In this document: one piece after another, positions 9,304 to 17,839 of the stretch | How positions within the stretch are numbered: the first letter of the stretch is position 1 | How the letters are laid out: every line of letters begins with the position of its first letter | DNA from: Cuneatibacter sp. NSJ-177 | GTDB taxonomy: Bacteria; Bacillota; Clostridia; Lachnospirales; Lachnospiraceae | Length of the DNA: 64,000 bases | Direction: 5' to 3' | NCBI RefSeq assembly: GCF_022867805.1 | Contig: NZ_JALIFO010000002.1 | Coordinates: 584,093-648,092, forward strand | Translations under genes and position numbers: made by a program | The notes under the pieces: generated by a model | Database searches by the model: none | Told to the model about the DNA's origin: nothing | Seen by the model: the letters and a program-made list of their open reading frames with translations, nothing else

Positions 9304-11073
9304 TTATCCCTCCTTTGAAACCTTCCACTGTACGGAGCTCTGATAATTGTCCCACATCCGGCGGAACAGTCCGTCCCGTTCCAGCAATTCCCGGCTGGCG
9401 CCGCTCTCCGCAATGGTTCCGTCCTTCACCACATAAATCTGATCGACTTTAGCCACGGTAGAAAGCCGGTGAGCGATCATAATGACCGTCTTTCCTTTGG
9501 ACAGCCGGGAGAACGCCGCCTGCACCTTCGCTTCATTGTCCGGATCCGCAAAGGCCGTGGCTTCATCCAAAATGATCACCGGAGCATCTTTCAGCATGAC
9601 GCGGGCAATGGCGATCCGTTGCTGTTCGCCGCCGGAGAGAAAAACGCCTTTTGTGCCGACGACAGTGTTCACGCCGTCCGGCAGCTTTTCAATGATGTCG
9701 CCGCACTGGGCGTGAAGCAGAGCCTCCCTGACCTCCTCATCGGTGGCGTCCGGCCTGCCCATCCGCACGTTTTCTAAGATCGACGCTTTGATTAAGCGGC
9801 TGTTCTGGAAGACAAAGGAAACGGTGTTCATCAATTCCTCTTTCGAAATTTCCTTCACATCCACGCCTCCGATTTTCACCACGCCGCTCTGCGGGTCGAA
9901 GAAACGGGAGATGAGATTGGCAAGGGTCGTTTTCCCGCCGCCGGACGGGCCGACAAAAGCCACGGTTTGCCCCGCTGGTATGGAAAAGGAGATATTTTTC
10001 AGCACATCCTTTTTTCCGTCATAGCTGAAACGTATATTCTTGACTTCCACCGACCCGTCTTTGGGCGATTTGGGATGTCTGGTTTCTTTTAAAGGAGCCA
10101 AATCCAGCACGCTGTCAATCCGCCGGAGGGCGTCGTCCACAATCATGGCGTTCTCACTCTGGAACATAATCTTAGTCAGAGTCACCGAGATGATGGGCGT
10201 AATGATGATATAAAAAATCAGATTCAGCAAGAATTCCGTTGTCACTCCATCCTGAGTAAAGAACAGGCTTCCCGCAATCAGGAAGGCAAACACCCCGTTG
10301 ATGGCCGCCGTGTAGAGCATCATGGGAGTGCGGAGCTCTTTGGTATAGGCGATCACCCATTTTTGATAACGGTCGATGGAACCTTTAAACTTTTTGAAAG
10401 AGAAAATGGTCTGGCCAAAGGTTTTCACCACCGGAATTCCCCGGACATATTCTACCGCTTCATTGGACATATCCTCCAACGCATTCTGATATTCTTTCAT
10501 TCTTTGCTGCATCTTCTCCCCAGTCATAGTCATCATGATCAGAAAGCCAAGGAGCACCGGCGCCAGGCTCAAAAGCCCCAGCCGCCAGTCGAAGACAAAC
10601 AGCAATAACAACAAGCCGCAAGGCGTGGCGATTGCCCCTGCACGGTCGGGGAGCTGGTGCGCCAAATAGGTTTCCGTCGCCGCGCTGGATTCATTGACGA
10701 TCTTCCTCAATTTCCCGCTGCCGAACTCCTCCGCAGCGCCGAGGGGCAGCCGGACCACATGTTCCATGGCGGCAATCCGCAGATTCGTGGCGATGCGGAA
10801 GGCTCCCAGATGGGAGCACATGAGCCCGGCTATGTACACCAGCACGGCAACCACCGCATACAGCACCGCCATTAAGCCGTAATGCGTCAGATTCTGGGCT
10901 TTATCAAAATCCGGCGCCGCCTCCAGCACTTCTTTCATGATCCACCAGATATACCAATAGGGGATCAGAGCAATCAAAGCGCTGGCCGCGGATAAAATCC
11001 ACGAAGCATAGGTCAGGTATTTGTGGCCGCCTGCAATCCTCAGCAGGCGTGACAAATTGGATTGCTTTTTCAA
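9304..11073 (-). CDS. ABC transporter, fused permease and ATPase (half-transporter, first of pair)
   Basis: This is a half-transporter of about 589 residues. The ATPase has Walker A GPSGGGKTT, signature LSGGEQQR and Walker B VIILDEATAFADPDNE. The AFADP sequence after the Walker B glutamate recalls YbtPQ/IrtAB-like transporters, which handle siderophores with an exporter fold (from memory, not searched). I propose a TTG start at 11073 because GGAGG lies 8 nt upstream; the ATG at 11094 has no ribosome site and the AAAGGAGG lies inside that longer frame. Transcription probably starts near 11166, directly in front of a palindromic operator shared with the CydDC-like operon. Confidence 0.88.
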   Translation of the reverse strand: MKKQSNLSRLLRIAGGHKYLTYASWILSAASALIALIPYWYIWWIMKEVLEAAPDFDKAQNLTHYGLMAVLYAVVAVLVYIAGLMCSHLGAFRIATNLRIAAMEHVVRLPLGAAEEFGSGKLRKIVNESSAATETYLAHQLPDRAGAIATPCGLLLLLFVFDWRLGLLSLAPVLLGFLIMMTMTGEKMQQRMKEYQNALEDMSNEAVEYVRGIPVVKTFGQTIFSFKKFKGSIDRYQKWVIAYTKELRTPMMLYTAAINGVFAFLIAGSLFFTQDGVTTEFLLNLIFYIIITPIISVTLTKIMFQSENAMIVDDALRRIDSVLDLAPLKETRHPKSPKDGSVEVKNIRFSYDGKKDVLKNISFSIPAGQTVAFVGPSGGGKTTLANLISRFFDPQSGVVKIGGVDVKEISKEELMNTVSFVFQNSRLIKASILENVRMGRPDATDEEVREALLHAQCGDIIEKLPDGVNTVVGTKGVFLSGGEQQRIAIARVMLKDAPVIILDEATAFADPDNEAKVQAAFSRLSKGKTVIMIAHRLSTVAKVDQIYVVKDGTIAESGASRELLERDGLFRRMWDNYQSSVQWKVSKEG

Positions 11074-11142
11074 CAAGAATTCCTCCTTTGACATTGAATT
11101 TATGATACAGAAGGCGTTGACATTGCCCTCGGATATCCCTCT

Positions 11143-11162
11143 TGGTTAGTTATCGCTAACCA
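11143..11162. promoter_or_regulatory. Palindromic operator TGGTTAG-N6-CTAACCA
   Basis: A perfect 7-bp inverted repeat with a 6-bp spacer lies 10 nt downstream of a TATAAT (minus strand, 11178 to 11173) that would serve the ABC pair. Two more GTTAG-N6-CTAAC sites occupy the equivalent place in the next operon. The half-site recalls DtxR/IdeR iron boxes, in which TTAG-N6-CTAA also occurs. Confidence 0.75.
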
Positions 11163-11183
11163 TATTTGAAAAATTATAGAGCA

Positions 11184-11801
11184 TTACTGCCCCATAATTT
11201 TCATCCATCCCGCGGTATAAAAAGCCCGCATTTCCTCGACATAATTTTCCGCGTCTGCCAGCGGCATTTCATGGATCACCAGTTCAAAGAAGGTATGAAG
11301 CATACCGGTAATCAAAATATGCTCCAGCGTGGAATCAATTCTCGGTGAAGGCCGGCCCAGCTCCTCCAAAACACGTTGGTAGGCATGGGTGCTTTCCGCT
11401 TCCGTCTCCGCCATCTCGTCGATCAGCCTGGCAAAGCGCGTACCCTCCGCGCAGCAGAGAATCAGCTTCAGCTCGTCTAAGTGTTCATAGGCATAATGCA
11501 GAATATCAAACAGGCAGCTTCCGGAAAATTCGCCCATGACCTCCATCTGCCTCTTTTTGGGAAGCCCGGCGAACTCCCGATGAGCGTCTTGGTAGCGGTT
11601 GATAATAAAGCGATAAGCGTCTCCGGCCAGCGCCTCGAACAATTCCTCTTTGCTTTTGTAATAGCCGTAAAACGCCCCGGTCGTCATCCCGACGGATTTT
11701 ACGATATTCCGCAGGGATGCAGCTTGGAAGCCTTTGTTCAAAAACTCCTCTTTCGCCGCCTGATGAATCCGCTCCAGTGTGGTCGCATGTTCCGTTGTCA
11801 T
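11184..11801 (-). CDS. TetR-family transcriptional regulator
   Basis: This 205-residue regulator has the TetR helix-turn-helix at residues 10-55 (IHQAAKEEFLNKGFQAASLR, then GMTTGAFYGYYKSKEELFEAL). The rest is an all-helical ligand and dimer domain. It is followed by the ABC pair on the same strand, but a separate promoter and operator lie between them. Two short palindromes just upstream of its start (11815-11849) fit autoregulation. Such regulators usually repress a neighbouring transporter until a ligand binds. Confidence 0.9.
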   Translation of the reverse strand: MTTEHATTLERIHQAAKEEFLNKGFQAASLRNIVKSVGMTTGAFYGYYKSKEELFEALAGDAYRFIINRYQDAHREFAGLPKKRQMEVMGEFSGSCLFDILHYAYEHLDELKLILCCAEGTRFARLIDEMAETEAESTHAYQRVLEELGRPSPRIDSTLEHILITGMLHTFFELVIHEMPLADAENYVEEMRAFYTAGWMKIMGQ

Positions 11802-11814
11802 TGATCCGCCTCTT

Positions 11815-11849
11815 TATAACGTCGTTATATAGCACTGTTATATCATAAC
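11815..11849. promoter_or_regulatory. Twin palindromes upstream of tetR, likely TetR operators
   Basis: TATAAC-GTC-GTTATA (11815-11829) and GTTAT-ATC-ATAAC (11837-11849) are two perfect inverted repeats with related half-sites (GTTAT), 14-48 bp before the tetR start codon. They differ from the GTTAG operators of the transporter operons, so TetR and the GTTAG-binding factor are probably different proteins. Confidence 0.6.
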
Positions 11850-11956
11850 GCCGCGCCAGCCGGCTGTCAAGTCCCAAGATTTTTCTTTCTATTGCGGAGG
11901 GACAAATATAGAGGGCAAAAAGCAAAAAGGATTCGCGTCATTTCCGAAAGAACTCA

Positions 11957-11985
11957 TTGACAAACAGGCAAGGATACGGTATACT
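11957..11985 (+). promoter_or_regulatory. Promoter of the CydDC-like operon
   Basis: TTGACA (11957-11962) and TATACT (11980-11985) are separated by 17 bp, a near-consensus sigma-A promoter. The predicted start near 11992 lies directly in front of the first GTTAG operator. It is the only strong plus-strand promoter before 12138. Confidence 0.8.
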
Positions 11986-11994
11986 TTTTAATCA

Positions 11995-12010
11995 GTTAGC
12001 AAGCACTAAC
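11995..12010. promoter_or_regulatory. Operator GTTAG-N6-CTAAC, copy 1
   Basis: A perfect inverted repeat (GTTAGCAAGCACTAAC) begins 9 nt after the -10 box and therefore covers about +4 to +19, a position suited to repression. Confidence 0.75.
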
Positions 12011-12037
12011 ATTGCTTGCTTTTTCTTTTCCTGCTTA

Positions 12038-12053
12038 GTTAGTTCATACTAAC
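12038..12053. promoter_or_regulatory. Operator GTTAG-N6-CTAAC, copy 2
   Basis: A second perfect copy (GTTAGTTCATACTAAC) lies 43 bp after the first, close to four helical turns, in the leader of the CydDC-like operon. The phasing would allow cooperative binding. Confidence 0.72.
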
Positions 12054-12137
12054 ATCGTATTTATGATGAATTGATCAGGAAGTGGATCTCCCGCTCCTGC
12101 CGGCGGGTCAAAAAAACAAAAAAAGGCGGGCAAAACC

Positions 12138-13880
12138 ATGATGATCCAGAAACGGCTGATCAGGACAGTCAGCGAAAGTAAAAAATATATTGCAGGGAAC
12201 GTCCTCTTGCAGTGGTGCTCCCTGGCAGCGAACATTGCTTTGATGCTCAGCATTGCCCGGATGTTTTCGGCATTATTTTTTAAAGCCGCAGACTCTGCCA
12301 CCATTCTTTCGGCGATGGCAGCCGCCGTATTGGCTCTGTGCATCCGCTTTCTCTGTACGATCGGAGCCAGCAGAATGGGATATCTTTCCGCCAAAGCGGT
12401 CAAGAAGGTCCTGCGGGAACAAATTTACCAAAAACTGCTGCGTTTGGGCGCGTCCTATGAAGAACAAGTCAGAACCTCCGAGGTGGTGCAGGTAGCGGTC
12501 GAAGGCGTGGATCAGCTAGAAACCTACTTTGGGGCTTACCTGCCCCAATTCTTTTACAGTATGCTGGCGCCTCTGACATTGTTTGCCGCCCTCTGTTTTG
12601 TGAACGTTCCGTCGGCAGCCGTTCTTCTGGTCTGTGTGCCGCTGATTCCCATTGCGATTGCGGCGGTGCAGACCTGGGCGAAAAAACTGCTCTCAAAATA
12701 CTGGGGGCAGTACACCGCTTTGGGCGATACTTTTTTAGAAAACTTGCAGGGCCTTACCACCCTGAAGATCTATCAGGCTGATGAATTCAAGAATCAGGAA
12801 ATGAATGAGGAAGCCGAGAAATTCCGCAAAATTACGATGAAGGTGCTCACCATGCAGCTGAATTCTATCATCATTATGGATTTGGTCGCCTACGGCGGCG
12901 CGGCTTTGGGTGTTATTGTGGCGGTGACCCAATATGCCGGCGGACATACCTCTCTGGCGGGCTGCCTCCTGATCCTCCTGCTGGCCGCGGATTTCTTCCT
13001 CCCCATGCGGCAGTTCGGCTCGTTTTTCCATATCGCCATGAACGGCATGGCGGCCAGCGACAAGATCTTCCGGCTGCTGGATCTGCCGGAAATGAGACAC
13101 GAGTCCTCGCAGGACATACCGAAAGACAGCGATATCGTCTGTTCCGGCTTAGGGTTCTCCTATGAGCCGGACCGCCCGGTCCTCCAAGGGGTTAACCTGC
13201 GGTTTCCGGCGGGGAGTTTCACTGCGCTGGTGGGCGAGAGCGGCTGCGGAAAATCCACTGTCGCGTCGATTCTTATGGGGCGGAATCGGGGATATTCCGG
13301 TTCCGTATCCATCGGCGGCGCGGAGCTAAAAACGTTGGGGGAGGAGAGTCTGATGCGCCACATCACCTATATCAGCCATGAAAGCTATTTGTTCAAAGGA
13401 ACGGTGCGGGACAATCTGCTGATGGGAAAACCGGGGGCGTCCGACAAAGAGCTGTGGGCGGTCCTAAAGCAAGTCAAACTCGACGGATTCCTAAAAACGG
13501 AACAGGGACTTGATACGCCGCTTTTAGAGAGAGCAGCAAACCTCTCCGGCGGGCAATGTCAGCGGCTGGCATTGGCGAGGGCGCTACTGCATCACAGTCC
13601 GGTCTACCTATTCGACGAAGCTACCTCCAATATCGATGTAGAGAGTGAAAACGATATCATGGCGCAGATTCATGAGTTGGCAAAAACAAAGACGGTTCTC
13701 CTGATTTCCCACCGGCTGGCAAATGTCGTGACGGCAGACCAGATCTATGTGCTAGACGGGGGAAACGTCGCCGAGCACGGCAGCCATAAGGAATTGCTGC
13801 AAAACCACGGTCTGTATAAGCGGCTCTGGACCGCCCAGCAAGACTTGGAAAACTACCGGAAGGATGGTGAGACTGCGTGA
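12138..13880 (+). CDS. CydD-like ABC transporter, fused permease and ATPase
   Basis: This 580-residue half-transporter is related to CydD, which with CydC exports thiols (cysteine, glutathione) in bacteria that make cytochrome bd. The region EGVDQLETYFGAYLPQFFYS is CydD-like. The ATPase has Walker A GESGCGKST, signature LSGGQCQR and Walker B VYLFDEATSNID. It is first in a four-gene operon with 4-bp or shorter junctions. No cydAB genes are in the window, so a role in cytochrome assembly is unproven; the cargo may be another thiol, haem-like or iron compound. Confidence 0.88.
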   Translation: MMIQKRLIRTVSESKKYIAGNVLLQWCSLAANIALMLSIARMFSALFFKAADSATILSAMAAAVLALCIRFLCTIGASRMGYLSAKAVKKVLREQIYQKLLRLGASYEEQVRTSEVVQVAVEGVDQLETYFGAYLPQFFYSMLAPLTLFAALCFVNVPSAAVLLVCVPLIPIAIAAVQTWAKKLLSKYWGQYTALGDTFLENLQGLTTLKIYQADEFKNQEMNEEAEKFRKITMKVLTMQLNSIIIMDLVAYGGAALGVIVAVTQYAGGHTSLAGCLLILLLAADFFLPMRQFGSFFHIAMNGMAASDKIFRLLDLPEMRHESSQDIPKDSDIVCSGLGFSYEPDRPVLQGVNLRFPAGSFTALVGESGCGKSTVASILMGRNRGYSGSVSIGGAELKTLGEESLMRHITYISHESYLFKGTVRDNLLMGKPGASDKELWAVLKQVKLDGFLKTEQGLDTPLLERAANLSGGQCQRLALARALLHHSPVYLFDEATSNIDVESENDIMAQIHELAKTKTVLLISHRLANVVTADQIYVLDGGNVAEHGSHKELLQNHGLYKRLWTAQQDLENYRKDGETA

Positions 13881-15535
13881 AAAGACGAAGTGGTTTTCAG
13901 GTGATGGCAAGGCTGATCGAGCTGGTAAAGCCTTTATCCGGCTATATGCTGCTGGCAATTCTCATGGGACTGATCGGCCATCTGTGCGCCGCCTTCCTCA
14001 CCATATTCGGGGGCTATGCGGTGCTGAACGCTCTGGATGCGAAAACTCCGTTCTCGATTTCCGCCCTTTTTGCCGGCATGGCTATGTTTGCCCTGCTGCG
14101 GGGCGTCCTGCGCTACGCGGAGCAGGCGTGCAATCATTTCATTGCGTTTCGGCTGCTTGCCCTGATCCGCGACAAAGTATTCCGGGCGCTGCGGCGTCTC
14201 TGTCCCGCAAAACTGGAGAGCCGGGATAAGGGAGACCTGATTTCGGTCATCACTTCCGATATCGAATTGTTGGAGGTCTTCTATGCCCATACGATTTCCC
14301 CCACCGCCATTGCCTTCGCCTTCACCCTCGTCATGTGCCTGTTTATCGGAAGTTATCACTGGGCGCTGGGGATTTTGGCGCTGGCCGCGTACTCCATCGT
14401 AGGCCTTGTGATCCCTCTGGTTACCTCAAAATACAGCGGGGACAGCGGGATGAAGTTCCGGTCAAAATCCGGAGATCTGAGCAGTTTCGTACTGGACAGC
14501 CTGCGAGGGCTTTCCGAGACGATTCAGTACGGCCAGGGACAAAAGCGCCTGGAAGTGATGAGCCGGCGCACCGGCGAACTATCCCAGGAAGAGGAGCGCA
14601 TGAAGCGGGCCGCGGGCCGGAATATGGCGGTAACGAACACCGTTGTGCTGGCGTTTGATCTAATCATGCTGTTTGCATCCGCCCTCCTCTTCCAGAAGGG
14701 AACTGTGGCCTTTGACGGGGTTTTGATTCCCACCCTTGCCTTATTTTCCTCCTTTGGCCCGGTGATCGCGCTGGCCGGCCTCGGCAGCACCTTACAGAAC
14801 ACCTTCGCAGCGGGAAACCGGGTGCTGGATATCTTAGATGAAACCCCGACGGTGGAAGAAATCATCGGTAAAAAAGAAGTGTTGTTCACCGGCGCTTCGG
14901 CGGAGCATATCACCTTTTCCTATGGAGAGGAGACCATTCTTTCCAATGTCTCTGTTCCCATACCAGAGCATTCCGTCATCGGGATCATCGGGCGCAGCGG
15001 CAGCGGAAAATCAACGTTGCTGAAGTTGTTCATGCGGTTCTGGAAGGTGCAGCAGGGGAGCGTGAAACTGTCCGAGATCCAGGTGGAGGACATCAACACG
15101 GCAAATTTGCGGGAGATGGAGAGCTTTGTAACCCAGGAAACCTATCTGTTCCACGACAGCATACGGAACAATCTGCGAGTCGCCAAGCCGGACGCCAGCA
15201 ATGCGGAAATTGAGAAAGCCTGCCGAAAGGCGTCGGTGCATGACTTCATTCTGAGCCTCCCCCAGGGGTACGACACTCCGGTCGGGGAGCTGGGCAGCAC
15301 CTTGTCCGGCGGGGAACGGCAGCGGCTGGGATTGGCAAGAGCCTTTTTGCACAACGCACCCTTCTTGCTGCTGGACGAACCGACCAGCAACCTCGACAGT
15401 CTGAATGAGGCCGTGATTCTCAAATCCCTCCATGAAGAACGCGAGGGCAAGACCGTGGTTCTGGTCTCCCACCGGCAGTCCACCATGCGGATAGCCGGCA
15501 CCATCTATTCCGTAGAAAACGGGAGGATGAGCTGA
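13877..15535 (+). CDS. CydC-like ABC transporter, fused permease and ATPase
   Basis: This 552-residue partner of the CydD-like protein starts with GTG overlapping the previous stop (GTGA). The membrane domain contains LRGVLRYAEQACNHFIAFRLLA, as in CydC. The ATPase has Walker A GRSGSGKST, signature LSGGERQR, Walker B FLLLDEPTSNLD and switch SHRQST. The two proteins most likely form a heterodimeric exporter. Coupling to ygbA- and ybaN-like genes suggests a link to iron, haem or nitrosative stress. Confidence 0.88.
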   Translation: MKRRSGFQVMARLIELVKPLSGYMLLAILMGLIGHLCAAFLTIFGGYAVLNALDAKTPFSISALFAGMAMFALLRGVLRYAEQACNHFIAFRLLALIRDKVFRALRRLCPAKLESRDKGDLISVITSDIELLEVFYAHTISPTAIAFAFTLVMCLFIGSYHWALGILALAAYSIVGLVIPLVTSKYSGDSGMKFRSKSGDLSSFVLDSLRGLSETIQYGQGQKRLEVMSRRTGELSQEEERMKRAAGRNMAVTNTVVLAFDLIMLFASALLFQKGTVAFDGVLIPTLALFSSFGPVIALAGLGSTLQNTFAAGNRVLDILDETPTVEEIIGKKEVLFTGASAEHITFSYGEETILSNVSVPIPEHSVIGIIGRSGSGKSTLLKLFMRFWKVQQGSVKLSEIQVEDINTANLREMESFVTQETYLFHDSIRNNLRVAKPDASNAEIEKACRKASVHDFILSLPQGYDTPVGELGSTLSGGERQRLGLARAFLHNAPFLLLDEPTSNLDSLNEAVILKSLHEEREGKTVVLVSHRQSTMRIAGTIYSVENGRMS

Positions 15536-15879
15536 TGGCAAAAAGTGTTGAGACAAAGCGGGGACGGGAAAAAGAGATGGTTTCCCAGATGATTGCCCTG
15601 TATTGCAAAAAGCAGCACCATACGAAAAATGGCCTGTGCGCTGCATGCGCGGCTTTGGATGCTTACGCCAGACAGCGGTCGGAAAAATGTCCGTTTATGG
15701 AGACAAAAACCTTTTGTTCCAACTGCAGCGTGCACTGTTATAAGCCGGTGATGCGGGAAAAAATCAGGGCGGTGATGCGTTTTGCCGGCCCTCGCATGAT
15801 CCTTTATCACCCGGTGGCGGCCATAAGGCATATGGTGGAAAGCCAAAAAGAAAAGAGACGATTGGAGAATACGGAATGA
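15535..15879 (+). CDS. YgbA-type nitrous oxide-stimulated promoter family protein
   Basis: This 114-residue protein is rich in cysteines: LYCKKQHH, LCAACAALDAYA, KCPFMETKTFCSNCSVHCYKP, then IRAVMRFAGPRMILYHPVAAIRHM. This matches the YgbA_NO family, known from nitric-oxide-responsive genes of enterobacteria. The seven or so cysteines suggest metal or iron-sulfur binding, but no biochemical function is assured. Its start overlaps the stop of the CydC-like gene (ATGA), so it is co-translated with the transporter. Confidence 0.85.
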   Translation: MAKSVETKRGREKEMVSQMIALYCKKQHHTKNGLCAACAALDAYARQRSEKCPFMETKTFCSNCSVHCYKPVMREKIRAVMRFAGPRMILYHPVAAIRHMVESQKEKRRLENTE

Positions 15880-16262
15880 AATTCAGAAAAATCTTGTATC
15901 TAATCCTCGGATGTATTGGGTTGGGATTGGGAGCCGTAGGGGCTGTTTTGCCTCTGCTTCCGGCCTTTCCGTTTTTGCTCCTGGCGGCCTTTTGCTTTGC
16001 CAAAAGCTCGGAAAAGCTGCATCTGTGGTTTACCGGAACCAAACTGTATCGGAACAATCTGGAGAGCTATCTTAAAGGCCAGGGGATGACCTGGAGCACA
16101 AAAATCCGTATTATGATCACCGTGACTTTGCTGATGACCATTGGATTTTTGATGATGAACGAAATTATGGCGGGGCGGATCGTCCTGACTCTTGTCTGGG
16201 TGTTCCACATTCTTTATTTTCTGTTTGGGGTGAAGACGAGGAAGACGGTTTCATCCGAATAA
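15876..16262 (+). CDS. YbaN-family (DUF454) membrane protein
   Basis: This 128-residue protein has the DUF454 pattern: an N-terminal membrane pair with GCIGLGLGAVGAVLPLLPAFPF, a soluble loop (SSEKLHLWFTGTKLYRNNLESY) and two C-terminal membrane spans. The function of the family is unknown; members often sit beside iron or haem genes. It overlaps the previous gene by 4 bp and ends the operon. Confidence 0.85.
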   Translation: MKFRKILYLILGCIGLGLGAVGAVLPLLPAFPFLLLAAFCFAKSSEKLHLWFTGTKLYRNNLESYLKGQGMTWSTKIRIMITVTLLMTIGFLMMNEIMAGRIVLTLVWVFHILYFLFGVKTRKTVSSE

Positions 16263-16301
16263 TGGAAGTGAGAGGGATGTCTGTCGTCCCTGCCGCACGA
16301 T

Positions 16302-16364
16302 AAAAAAACTCTATGGGAACCCGGTCTGCTTTTTGGCATCCGATCCGTCCCATAGAGTTTTTTT
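16302..16364. terminator. Bidirectional terminator between convergent operons
   Basis: A long inverted repeat (AAAAAAACTCTATGGGA pairing with TCCCATAGAGTTTTTTT) gives a T-tract on either strand. It ends the CydDC-like operon and the tannase operon. Confidence 0.85.
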
Positions 16365-16377
16365 ATATTCCGGCTTT

Positions 16378-17778
16378 TCAGCAGATTTCACGGATCCAGG
16401 CAAACAGCTGGTCCATCTCATAGTCCCCGGCGTGGGGCACTTCCCAGGGCATCGCGTAATCCACTTCCACGCCGGTCCGGCGCAGCGCGGCGGCAAAGAT
16501 CGCGGAAATCGCCATGGAGGTATCCCGGTCCAGGGTGCCGAAGCGGATCCGGTAGTGGCGGCAGGCCCTATCTTCCACAAAGGTCATGGGGTTCATCATC
16601 GCCACAACCTCCGGATCCGCCAATTTTCCATTCACCACACTGTGCTCCTTCCCGTACTGGGTAAAGTGCTGGAAGCGGGTGTCTGCGGTTCCGAACAGCT
16701 CATTTTCTGGGGATCCCAGATCCCACTGGTCAAAGGCGGGGAGCTGTTTCATCCGGGTCGCATAGCGTGCATGGGCCGCCAGATCCAGAGACGTCACCCG
16801 GCCGTCTTCCACGGTAATCCAGGGCATCGAAGACAGGTCGGCGCCCTCATCCAAAGCCTTCTGGGCGGAAGCCATCACAAATCCTGTCACGTAGTCGCGG
16901 AAACTTCCGCTGCCGTCTTCTTTTAAGGTCAGTTCCCGGCCGTCCTCATCCTTAAGCCCCAGGCCGTTCACATAGTCCGCAAACCGAGCGACCAGAATGT
17001 CGGATTCTTTTTGCTGCTCCTCGGTCATATCCCCCTTGACCCAGGATTCCAGCAGCTCGCCTCCCACATTTTTTACAATATGGAGCTCATAGTGGTTGAC
17101 CCCGTGGAACATCCACTCATAAGCCATATCCGAATGTTCCAGATTCATCACTGGGGTGAAGCAGCTGGCCGCATAGACGTCGTCCCTCTCCCCGGCAGCC
17201 CCCAGCTCTTTCAGATAGGGTTCAAAAACCGGACTGTTTCCTGAGGTTCCAAGCAAGGCCGACAGCGCGCCCCCGGCGCTGGTCCCATTGCTGATGATGC
17301 GTTCCGGGTCTCCCATGATCCGGTCCCGGTTGTGGCGCAGATAGCGCACCGCCGCTTTCAAATCCACGATGTGGGCGGGCGCGCAGCCCAGGAAGCGTCC
17401 TTTCTCATCCGTCACCGTCCGGCCGCGGGAACCGGGCGCCGCAACCACAAACCCGGCAGCCAACGCGTAGAACAGCCCGTTGGGCTTTCCTTTCGCCCAA
17501 AGACGGAAACTGGGGCCAGGCCGGTCCGCAGGCCCCGACGCATAGGCTCCGGACGCGTTGGAGAAAAAGATCGGCACGGTTTTCCCCGTGTAGCCATGAA
17601 TGGTTTTCCCCTCGTAGTATTCCTCCGGTACGTACAGATTCAGTTTTTGATGCTCCGCATCCACCGGATGTTCCACGTAGACCCGGTCTTCAAAGGCCCG
17701 GAACCGTATTGTGATTCCATCTAAGGTTAAAGTCCGGACTTCATAATCCGACTCATTGAAATCCAAAGAGATCGACAT
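16378..17778 (-). CDS. Subtype-B tannase-like alpha/beta hydrolase
   Basis: This 466-residue serine esterase resembles the bacterial subtype-B tannases typified by the Lactobacillus plantarum enzyme, and has the same length. The nucleophile elbow is GTSAGGALSALLG, followed by the family-like stretch RDDVYAASCFTPVMNLEHSD, and the late VPHAGDYEMDQL holds the likely catalytic histidine. There is no signal peptide, so it would act in the cytoplasm on imported galloyl or similar phenolic esters. It follows an anion transporter gene by 61 bp. A related feruloyl or other aromatic esterase activity is the main alternative. Confidence 0.8.
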   Translation of the reverse strand: MSISLDFNESDYEVRTLTLDGITIRFRAFEDRVYVEHPVDAEHQKLNLYVPEEYYEGKTIHGYTGKTVPIFFSNASGAYASGPADRPGPSFRLWAKGKPNGLFYALAAGFVVAAPGSRGRTVTDEKGRFLGCAPAHIVDLKAAVRYLRHNRDRIMGDPERIISNGTSAGGALSALLGTSGNSPVFEPYLKELGAAGERDDVYAASCFTPVMNLEHSDMAYEWMFHGVNHYELHIVKNVGGELLESWVKGDMTEEQQKESDILVARFADYVNGLGLKDEDGRELTLKEDGSGSFRDYVTGFVMASAQKALDEGADLSSMPWITVEDGRVTSLDLAAHARYATRMKQLPAFDQWDLGSPENELFGTADTRFQHFTQYGKEHSVVNGKLADPEVVAMMNPMTFVEDRACRHYRIRFGTLDRDTSMAISAIFAAALRRTGVEVDYAMPWEVPHAGDYEMDQLFAWIREIC

Positions 17779-17804
17779 ATTGATTCATTCCTTTCCAAAC
17801 GGAT

Positions 17805-17824
17805 TTGCCCGCTGACGCGGGCAA
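17805..17824. other. Intercistronic hairpin between transporter and tannase
   Basis: A perfect 8-bp stem (TTGCCCGC and GCGGGCAA, 4-nt loop) lies in the 61-bp gap. There is no T-tract, so it is more likely an mRNA-stabilising or partial-attenuation element than a terminator. Confidence 0.5.
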
Positions 17825-17839
17825 GTCCTTCCTAAAAAT

